A stretch of DNA of 64,000 nt from Aegilops tauschii subsp. strangulata (Eukaryota; Streptophyta; Magnoliopsida; Poales; Poaceae). Shown in pieces: positions 55,543 through 64,000 of this stretch (the stretch's first letter is position 1; each line of letters starts with the position of its first letter). The position numbers and the translations under genes are program-made. The DNA lies in NCBI RefSeq assembly GCF_002575655.3, contig NC_053037.3:319451294-319515293 (forward strand). The letters run 5' to 3'. The notes under the pieces were generated by a model that saw nothing but the letters and a program-made list of their open reading frames with translations, had not been told where the DNA came from and did no database searches.

Positions 55543-58500
55543 CTACTCCAAGTTTGAAGCATCAATGATGTTCAATTCACCTCTCAAACGGCAAAATACT
55601 TTCTCATCAAGCGGTTTTGTGAATATATCCACCAATTGCTTATCGGTGCGAACATGCTTAAGATCAATGTCCCCTTTGGCAACGTGATCTCGAATGAAAT
55701 GATGACGAACTTCAATATGCTTTGTTCGAGAATGTTGCACGGTATTGTGAGAAATCATGATAGCACTTTCATTGTCACAAAGCAATGGAACATGTTTCAC
55801 ATATATCCCATAAGAGTTTGGGTCATCCAAAGTAATTGAGCACAACATGAACTAGCGGCAATATATTCCGCTTCGACGGTGGATAAGGATACCGAGTTTT
55901 GTTTCTTGGAGGACCAAGACACAAGAGATCTACCAAGAAATTGACAAGTACCCAAAGTGGACTTTCTATCAACCTTGTCTCCGGCATAGTCCGAATTTGA
56001 GTAACCAACAAGATCGAAAGAAGACCTCTTAGGATACCAAATGCCAAAATTTGGTGTGTGTATTAAGTATCTCACTATCCTTTTCACAGCCTTAAGGTGA
56101 CACTCTTTAGGGGCCGCTTGATATTGTGCACACATGCACACACTTAGCATAATATCGGGACGAGAGGCACATAGATATGACAATGAACCAATCATGGAGC
56201 GGTAAACCTTTTGATCAACCGGTTCACCATCTTTGGTCAAATCAAGATGTCCACTAGTAGGCATGGGTGTAGTCATACCTTTGCATTCTTGCATATTGAA
56301 CTTCTTGAATAAGTCCTTGGTGTACTTTGTTTGAGAGACAAAGGTACCTTCCTTAGTTTGCTTGATTTGCAAACCGAGAAAGAATTTGAGTTCACTCATC
56401 ATAGACATCTCAAACTTCTCCGACATTAGCTTTCCAAACTTCTTACTAAAATGAGGGTTAGTCGAACCAAATATAATATCATCAACATAGATTTGGCACA
56501 CGAATAATTCTCCATTAACCCTTTTAGTGAAAAGAGTAGAATCAATTTTTCCAATTTCAAAGCCTTTTTCAATAAGGAACTTGGTCAAACATTTATACAT
56601 GCTCTAGGAGGTTGTTTAGGACCATAATGGGCTTTGTGAAGTTTGTAAACATGATTAGGTTTCTTAGGATTGACAAAGCCGGGAGGTTGCTTAACATAAA
56701 CTTCCTCCTAAATTTCACCATTTAGAAAAGCACTTTTAATGTCCATTTGGTACAAGGTGATATCATGGTGATTAGCATAAGCAAGTAAGATGCGAATGGA
56801 CTCAAGTCTTGCAACGGGAGCATATGTCTCACCATAGTCCATACCTTCGACTTGAGTGTAGCCTTGGGCGACGAGACGTGCTTTGTTGCGAACTACTTAT
56901 CCATCTTCATCTTGCTTGTTGCGAAACACCCATTTGGTACCGATGATGTTGTGGTTGTTGTCGGGCTTCTCAACCAATGTCCACACTTGATTTCTCTCAA
57001 AGTTGTGTAGCTCTTCATGCATAGCATTTATCCAATCCGGATCTTCCAATGCTTCTTCAACCTTCATAGGTTCAATGCTAGAGATGAATGGATAATGTTC
57101 ACAAAAATTAGCCAAACGAGTTTTAGAGCGAGTGATTCTCCCGGTTTGGATATCATTGTAGATTTGCTCGACGGGATGGTCTTTGGTGACTCTTTCTCAA
57201 ACTCATGGGAGCTTTTGCTTTGATCGGGGTGGAACATCTTCTTCATCTTGTCCTTCTTCATTGTTGACGTTGTCGTTCTCTTGTCGTGGTGGAGAAGGAG
57301 GTTGTTGATGTTAATCTTGGTGTGCTTCCTCGTTTTCTTCGTCTTGGTGTGTCCCACTTGTGGATGCTTCCATATCAACTCTTGGTTCACCTTGTCGTGA
57401 GGTAGAAGCTTCCACTTGGACAGACGAGGTACTCTCCTTCACCTCCGTTGGACGAACCTTGCCAATAGACAAGTCTTGGATTGCTTCCGAAGGGTCTTTG
57501 TCTCCTACATCAATTGGTAATTGCTCTACTTGCGAGCCGTTAGATTCATCAAACTTCACATCTACCGTCTCTTCAACCTTTTGGGTGAAATTGTTGTAGA
57601 CACGGTAAGTGTGAGAGTTTAAGCCATAACCAAGTAGGAAACCTTCATGAGATTTAGGAGAAAATTTAGAACGACGATGCTTATCAAGAATGTAGCACTT
57701 TGACCCGAATACTCGAAAGTATCCAACTTGGGGTTTGTTACCGGTGAGGAGCTCGTATGCCGTCTTGCCGAGTAGCTTATGAAGATACAAGCGATTTGTT
57801 GCATGACAAGCTGTCTCAACCGCTTCCGCCCAAAAGTGTTTTGGAGTCTTGTACTCATTAAGCATCATTCTTGCCATCTCAATAAGACTCCGATTATTCC
57901 TCTCAACAACTCCATTTTGTTGAGGTGTGTATGTGGCCGAGAACTCGTGTGAAATCCCTTCTTCGTCAAGAAAGGTATCCACATTTGCGTTCTTGAACTC
58001 CGTTCCGTTGTCGCTCCGAACCTTCTTGATCTTCACATCAAATTGATTTTGGGCCTTCCTAGCGAAGCTTTTGAAGATATTTTGGACCTGCGATTTATCA
58101 TCAAGAAAGAACACACGTAAATCTTGAAAAATCATCGACTATGACTAGACCAAATGAGTTACCACCGAGACTCTTGTAAGCATTGGGACCAAAAAGATCC
58201 ATGTGAAGTAGCTCGAGCGGTCTTCTCGTGGTCATGATGTTCTTCACGGGGTGACTCCCTCCAACTTGTTTTCCTGCTTGACAAGCACTACAAAGTCTGT
58301 CCTTGTCAAATATAACAACTTTCACTCCAAGGATATGATCACCTTTAATAAGCTTATCAAAATTTCGCATGCCCACATGACCTAACCTTCTATGCCATAG
58401 CTAGCCTTTAGAAGATTTAGCAATTAAGCAAGTTCTAGGTTGAGCCTTTTTAGTGAAATCGACAATGTAAAGATCACCTCTACGTATACCGGTATAGACC

Positions 58501-59459
58501 ATTTTATGATTGTCTCTCTGAAACACTTGGCAATCTACTTCAGTGAATAGGACATTGAAACCGAAATTAGCAAGTCTAGATACTGAAAGTAAATTGTACC
58601 CAAGAGATTCAACGAGCATGACGTTTTGTATGGAGCTATCATGTGAGATGGCCACCTTACCGAGGCCAACCACCTTACCCTTTGACTTATCACTAAAGGT
58701 GACATACTTTCGAGGGCCGTCGTTTTCAGCAAGCTCACGAAACATATCGTTGTCTCTGGTCATATGATCAGTACATCCACTATCAAGGACACATTCCTTT
58801 CCTCCAGCCATGTAGCCGCGAAGATTAGCCATAAGACCAAAGTGTCTCATCGCATCGTCAAGATCATAGTCACTATCATCATCCTCATCATAGTATCCAT
58901 GTTCAACATCGTCTTGTATTTGATCAATTCCTAGAGAGGGTAATTCATTAGATAAATGATCATCACAATAGTCATCTATATGAATTCTAATAGCTTCGGA
59001 TATGATGTTGCTAATGATTCCAGCATCTCCTTTGGCATGCATGAGATTGGTAAGCTCAAATAGATAATCACCAAATTTAGGATCACTAGTACTCATCTTA
59101 CTCAAGGCAATAGACTTATGGAGAATTTCATCTAAGTTTTGCAAGGAATAGTTTGGAAATCTTTCCTCAAGAAATCTCCATATAGTGTGGGCACACTCAA
59201 GAGTAGGCAAACATCCAATCATGTTTCTAGGCAATCCTCTAGTGATAAGATTAACAGTCCTAAGGTTGCGGATCATGTCAATAGACTCATCAAGGGTAGG
59301 ATGCAAAGGATCAACATGAAGTGCACAAGGGCTAGTAATGTACTTGTTCAAATGTAATTCATTGAAAATCTCAAGCATCTCATTTTTCCATTCATGGAAG
59401 AACTCCCCATCAAGAATAGGCACTCTATGTCTAAGACTCCCCAATGTAGACACATCCAT
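55543..59459 (-). pseudogene. Sirevirus gag-pol polyprotein
   Basis: ATG at 59459 opens MDVSTLGSLRHRVPILDG. Gag runs to an acidic stretch (DEDDDSDYDLDDAMRH) and passes into protease (VLDSGCTDHMT, about 58770) without a CCHC knuckle, so the nucleocapsid part appears deleted. Integrase: WHRRLGHVGMRNFDKL, SDNGTEFKN, PQQNGVVERNNR (58400-57600). A Ser/Glu-rich linker follows, then RT (57115-56600; QIYVDDIIFGSTN at about 56490) and RNase H (about 56000-55543; DIFTKPLDEK). Breaks: TAG at 58401, frame change near 58110, changes near 57350 and 57100, stops near 56895 and 56707, frame changes near 56600 and 55820. LTRs are still similar, so the copy may have moved while already defective, using proteins from a relative. 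Confidence 0.9.
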
Positions 59460-59495
59460 CTTCCTCCAATGGTGATTAAACCAAAGCAATGGAAA

Positions 59496-59511
59496 CCTGG
59501 CTCTGATACCA
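59496..59511 (-). other. Sirevirus primer binding site
   Basis: TGGTATCAGAGCCAGG on the minus strand, two bases from the 5' LTR; initiator-Met tRNA type. Confidence 0.9.
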
Positions 59512-59513
59512 AT

Positions 59514-61192
59514 TGAAAGGATCGAGAAGAGGTGTCTAGAGGGGGGTGAATAGACTCTAGGAAGAAAAGTTGCAGTTTTTAATTTCATTAAGTTGATGTG
59601 GAGTTTTGGCACAAGTTTAAACATTCACAATACATATCAAGCAAGCATGGCAAGAGTATATGAGCAGCAGAAAGTAAAGCATGCAAGTAGCAAGAATGTA
59701 ATGAGATGGGATTGGATTGTGCAAACGCAATTTGGAGACACGGAGATTTTTTAGCCGTGGTTCCGATAGGTGGTGCTATCGTACATCCACGTTGATGGAG
59801 ACTTCAACCCACGAAGGGTAACAGTTGCGCGAGTCCACGGAGGGCTCCACCCACGAAGGGTCCATGAAGAAGCAACCTTGTCTATCCCACCATGCCCGTC
59901 GCCCACGAAGGACTTGCCTCACTAGGGTAGATCTTCACGAAGGAGGCGATCTCCTTGCCCTTACAAACTCCTTGGTTCAACTCCACAATCTTGATGGAGG
60001 CTCCCAAGTGACACCTAGCCAATCTAGGAGACACCACTCTCCAAGAAGCAACAAATGGTGTGTTGATGATGAACTCCTTGCTCTTGTGCTTCAAATGATA
60101 GTCTCCCCAACACTCAACTCTCTCTCACAGGATTTGGATTTGGTGGAAAGATGATTTGAGTGGAAAGCAACTTGGGGAAGGCTAGAGATCAAGATTTATG
60201 TGGTTGGAATGGAATATCTTGACCTCAACACAAGTGTAGGTGGTTCTCTCTCAGAAAATGTATGTTGGAAGTGTAGGCATGTTCTGATGGCTCTCTCCAC
60301 GAATGAAGAGTGGGTGGAGGGGTATATATAGCCTCCACACAAAATCTAACCGTTACACACAAATAACCAAACTCGATGGGACCGAATCATGAAACTCGGT
60401 TGGACCGATTTAGTTCATAATGTGACCGTTAGGCATTTCGGTGGGACCGACAAGTCAACTCGGTGAGACCGATTTCGTTAGGGTTAGGGCATAACGTAAT
60501 CTCGGTGAGACCGATTACACAAACTCGGTGAGACCGATTTTGGTAATAGACAAACAGAGAGTTGGTCAGGCAAACTCGGTGGGACCGATTCGCTCATCTC
60601 GGTTGGACCGAAATGTTACGAAGGGGTGATAGAGAGTTTGCATTGCAATCTCGGTGGGACCGATTGCATATTTCGGTGAGACCGAAATTATTGCAAATAG
60701 GTAACAGAGAGTTTGCAATCCCATCTCGGTGATACCGAGATCCCTATCGGTGAGACCGAATTGATTAGGGTTTCCGGCAGTGGCTATGTCAAGAGAACTC
60801 GGTGGCGCCGGATAGAAAGATTCGGTGGGGCCGAGTTTGACTTTTGGTTTGGGACATATGTGGATGTGAGAAAGTGGTTGAGGGCTTTGGAGCATATCAC
60901 TAAGCACTTTGAGCAAGCAAGCCATTAAGCAACACCTCATCCCCTCTTTATAGTATTGGCTTTCCTATGGACTCAATGTGATCTTGGATCACTAAAATAG
61001 AAAATATAGAGTCCTGAGCTTTGAGCTTGAGCCAATCCTTTGTCATCAGCAACTTGAAGAGGTTCCACATCCTCTAGTCCATGCCACTCCATTGTTGAAC
61101 TTATCTGAAACATTCTAGGTAGAAGCACTAGTTCAACAAGAGATATGTTGACATAAATTACCAAAACCACCAAAGGAGCACTTGTGCTTTCA
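59514..61192 (-). repeat. Sirevirus 5' LTR
   Basis: Plus-strand ends TGAAAGGATCGAG and GTGCTTTCA. Contains TATATATA (60323-60330) and the second palindrome cluster (about 60370-60840). Confidence 0.92.
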
Positions 61193-61197
61193 GGGCC

Positions 61198-62171
61198 GCG
61201 ACAAGAAGGAGGAAGATGATGATCATGACGAGGACGACGAGTCCGGCGAGCACGAGTTCCAGAAAGCTACAGAGCCCATGTGCGTCGACGGTGGCGCCTC
61301 GCTGCACACGTCTCACCGCCAACTGAAGCAGTGGGCGCGTGAGGTCACTGCGGCGGAGCCGTCGTTCAATGCCCAGAAGCCACTGAAGTGGTCCCGCTCA
61401 CCTATCATTTTCGACACCGAGGATCACCCTGATCGCACAACTGCGGTCGGATGTTTGCCATTGTTGGTTTCGCCAACAATACGCAACCTCAAGGTGACGA
61501 AAGTGCTGGTCGATGGTGGGGCCGGTCTGAATTTGATCTCGCCCGCTGTGATCAAGAGGCTGCAGATTCCTGATGGAGATCTCGAAGAGACGGGCACATT
61601 TCAAGGGGTCAACCCGGGAAGGAGCCAGCCGAAACGTAAAATCACGCTGCCCGTTACATTTGGGGGCGAGCTGAACCATAGGACGGAGAAGATCGTCTTT
61701 GATGTCGCCGAGATCCCCTTGCCATACAATGGGATCCTTGGCTGCCCAGCACTGGCCAAGTTCATGGCGGTGTCCTACTACGCCTACAACACATTGAAGA
61801 TGCTGGGGCCGTTGACCATCATCACTGTCCCCTCCGACAAGAAAGACGTGCTCATTTGCGCCGATCAACTCTACCGAGAGGCAGTTGCAGCAACTGCCGC
61901 CAAGACACTCGCTCCTGCCGCTGAAGCTCCGGGGAGGAAGAAGTCCGGCAAGACCCCTTCCGGCAAGACCTCTTCCGGCAAGACCTCTTGCACCCACTCC
62001 GGCAAGCGCGCCTCTTCGGAGTGCTGTGCTCCCGTTGAGGACGTGCCAGAGAGATCCATCGGCAAGAGCATGAAGCCCAAGGCTGCACTATCGGAGACCA
62101 AGAAGGTGTCCGTCAAGGAGGACGGCACGGGCGGGGCTTTTACCATAAGCTCCACCCTCAACAGCAAATAG
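61198..62171 (+). pseudogene. Second Tat element: end of Gag, protease and linker
   Basis: Resumes after the Sirevirus with GRDKKEEDDDHDEDDESGEH. Protease has KVLVDGGAGLNLIS (about 61505). The stretch from about 61900 is a low-complexity linker with repeated SGKT, encoded by CCGGCAAGACC repeats. The frame ends TAG at 62169-62171 and resumes at once in the same frame as RT. This segment has no other stop, in contrast to the Gag part before the Sirevirus. Confidence 0.85.
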
Positions 62172-62183
62172 GAAAGCGCGCTC
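62166..62183 (+). promoter_or_regulatory. Conserved amber context, second Tat element
   Basis: AAATAGGAAAGCGCGCTC, identical over 18 bases to the minus-strand sequence at 43445-43462 and in the same place relative to protease and RT. Confidence 0.5.
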
Positions 62184-64000
62184 GTCGCCTTCCTACGGCC
62201 GAATGTTGATGTATTTGCATGGCAAGCATCTGACATCCCCGACGTTCCCAGGGAGGTGATTGAGCACCATATTGCTGTCTGTCCTCATGCACAGCCCATC
62301 AAGCAGAAGGTCAGGAAGCAAGCTTTGGAGCGACAAGAGTTCATCATTGAAGAGATCAGGAAGTTGGAGGCGGTAGGCCTGGTTAGAGGAGTACTCCACC
62401 CCACGTGGTTGGCCAATCTGGTGGTGGTGCGTAAGGCGAATGGGAAGTGGAGGCTGTGCATTGACTACACAGATATCAATAAAGCCTATCCAAAGGATCC
62501 TTTCCCTCTGCCACGCATCGACCAGATTGTAGACTCCACTGCCGGGTGTGACCTGCTATCATTCCTCGATGCCTATTCAGGATACGACCAGATCTTCATG
62601 ATGAAGGAAGACGAAGAGAAGACTGCATTCATCACCCCATGTGGTACGTACTGTTTTGTACGAATGCCTTTCGGGTTGAAGAGCGCTGGTTCAGCGTTTG
62701 CCCGGGCGGTCCAAATTGGTTTTGAACCCCAGCTGCATAGAAATATGGAAGCCAATATGGATGATATAGTGGTCAATACCAAGGACAGGGCCATGCTCGT
62801 ACAAGATCTAGAAGAAACATTTGCAAATCTGTGCAAGATCAACCTCAAGCTCAACCCAGAGAAGTGTGTGTTCGGTGTCCCGTCTGGCAAACATCTTGGG
62901 TTCTTTGTGTCTCAACGCGGAATCGAAGCAAATCCCGACAAGATCAAAGCCATTGAGCAGATTGAGGCACCGAAACGAGTCAGGGACGTCCGTAGGCTCG
63001 CCGACTGTGTTGCTGCCCTGAGTAGGTTCATCTCCAAATCTGCTGAGCGCGCCCTCCCCTTTTTCAAAGTTTTGAAAAAGGCGGGTCCAGTAAAATGGAC
63101 TCTGGAGGCAGAGGCAGCGCTGCAAGATTTGAAGAGGTACCTTTCCTCCACGCCGATACTAGTCGCACCTAAACCACAAGAGCCGTTGCTGCTATACTTA
63201 GCGGCAACGAATCAAGTGGTCAGTGCTGCACTAGTGGCACAGAGGGAACTCGAGGGAGAAGCAGCGGTAGCAGCGGTAGTAGCGGAGCCGTCAGATGATG
63301 GGCCGGGGCCCTCCCCGGCAGGGCTTGACGCCGGCAAGGCGGAACCCCCGGCAAGGCCCGGTCCTGGCAAGGCGGAGTCTGCACAGATGGGCGAAGTTGA
63401 ACAGAAGAGGAAGATGGTGCAGCACCCAGTTTATTTTGTCAGTTCCCTCTTGCAAGGGGCTAGGTCAAGATATTCTGGTATGAAGAAGCTACTTTTCGGC
63501 CTCCTCATGGCCTCAAGAAAGCTGCGCCACTATTTCCAAGCACATGAGATCACCGTTGTCACCCGCCTCCCGTTGCAACAAATCTTGCACAACCCAGATG
63601 CAACTTGGAGGATTGTGGAGTGGGCATTGGAGCTATCGAGCTTTGTCCTCAAGTTTGAAAGTACTTCAACGATCAAGAGCCGAGCCTTGGCAGACTTCAT
63701 AGCATAATGGACTGCAACGCCCGACGAAGAAGTTCAAGAGACCATCCTTCCCGGCAAGGAAACGTGCCGCGATTGGATCATGTACTTTGATGGAGCTTTC
63801 TCATTGCAAGGTGATGGTGTCGTCGTACTACTCGTCGCACCCACCGGAGAGCACCTCAAGTACGTAGTCCAGATGCACTTTCCCCAGGAAAAATCAACGA
63901 ACAACATGGTGGAGTATGAGGGACTGCTTGCCGGTCTCAGGATCGCTGCAGACCTTGGAATCAGGAAGCTCATCATCAGAGGCGATTCACAGCTCGTTGT
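62172..64000 (+). pseudogene. Second Tat element: RT, RNase H and start of archaeal-type RNase H
   Basis: Begins ESALVAFLRPNVDVFAWQAS, goes through RT (GKWRLCIDYTDINKAYPKD, FLDAYSGYDQI, MPFGLKSAGSAFARA). The catalytic motif reads NMDDIVV (about 62756) where the related Retand element has YVDDIVV, so the aromatic residue is lost. The degenerate RNase H (PLLLYLAATNQVVSAALVAQ) has an extra Ala/Pro/Gly-rich insert of about 55 residues (about 63245-63410). TAA at 63705-63707 precedes the archaeal-type RNase H (DWIMYFDGAFSLQGDG, NNMVEYEGLLAGLRIA), which is cut by the window end. Integrase and the 3' LTR lie outside. Confidence 0.88.

Larger units (their letters stand above)
51964..61192 (-). mobile_element. 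Sirevirus-lineage Copia (Maximus-like), complete structure
   Basis: LTRs 51964-53641 and 59514-61192 (1,678 and 1,679 bp), TSD GGGCC (51959-51963 and 61193-61197), PBS TGGTATCAGAGCCAGG on the minus strand, Copia gene order, a 1.9-kb region after pol with repeated PPT-like words, and many TCGGTnnnACCGA palindromes in the LTRs. The last two traits are those of Sireviruses. LTRs differ by roughly 2-3% by eye. The lineage call is firm; Maximus is my best family guess. Confidence 0.92.
48792..64000 (+). mobile_element. Second Tat-lineage Ty3 retrotransposon, 5' part
   Basis: 5' LTR 48792-49944, PBS, gag from 50019, then interruption by a Sirevirus (51964-61192), then rest of gag, protease, RT, RNase H and the start of an archaeal-type RNase H at the window edge. 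Inserted in an exon of the F-box pseudogene; the left flank GATGC is the predicted TSD. Protease DGGA and the second RNase H place it in the Tat lineage, but LTR and Gag differ from the Retand element, so it is another family. Words of the form CCGGCAAG recur in LTR and coding parts. Confidence 0.88.

Overview
The window looks like a Triticeae (wheat/Aegilops/barley-type) chromosome segment. Almost all of it is nested LTR retrotransposons of types abundant in those genomes: Angela/WIS/BARE-like Copia, Tekay and Tat/Retand Ty3, a Sirevirus Copia, and a CACTA-like DNA transposon. The only host gene recognised is a broken F-box/LRR/FBD gene on the minus strand. No bacterial, organellar, tRNA, rRNA or CRISPR features were seen. 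The family assignment is my recognition of sequence; no database was searched.

Layout. 1-7121: 3' part of a non-autonomous Ty3 element with a non-coding interior and a 4.54 kb LTR, inserted in the RT region of a plus-strand Angela-type Copia whose 3' half follows (7122-9954). 9955-10171: an LTR fragment. 10172-14450: a CACTA-like end, a GATGAACAG minisatellite and a duplicated ~700 bp module. 14531-15185: the last two recognised exons of the F-box pseudogene. 15224-48117: a complete minus-strand Angela element (TSD AAAGT) inside an intron of that gene. It carries a complete plus-strand Tekay element in its 3' LTR (15540-26442, TSD AGGGC) and a complete minus-strand Tat/Retand element in its 5' LTR (33875-47291, TSD CTACG). 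48208-48791: the upstream F-box exon, cut by a second, plus-strand Tat element (48792 to beyond 64000). That element is split by a complete minus-strand Sirevirus (51964-61192, TSD GGGCC).

All polyproteins here carry stops or frameshifts, so the copies look dead, but their cis signals (LTR ends, PBS, PPT, TATA boxes, TSDs) are clear. Hand comparison of LTR pairs gives an order that fits the nesting: Angela #2 about 8% divergent, Retand about 3.6%, Tekay and Sirevirus about 2-3%.

Points most worth a second look: (i) an antisense gene inside the Retand element with its own TATA box and a nine-exon model whose intron phases all agree; (ii) an 18-nt block spanning an in-frame amber codon at the protease-RT junction that is identical in the two Tat elements, suggesting programmed readthrough; (iii) four palindromes in the long LTR whose arms change in a compensatory way; (iv) three elements each saturated with a different short palindromic motif. 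Parts of (i) and (iv) belong to phenomena already described for Tat elements and Sireviruses; I see no wholly new system that can be proved from sequence alone.
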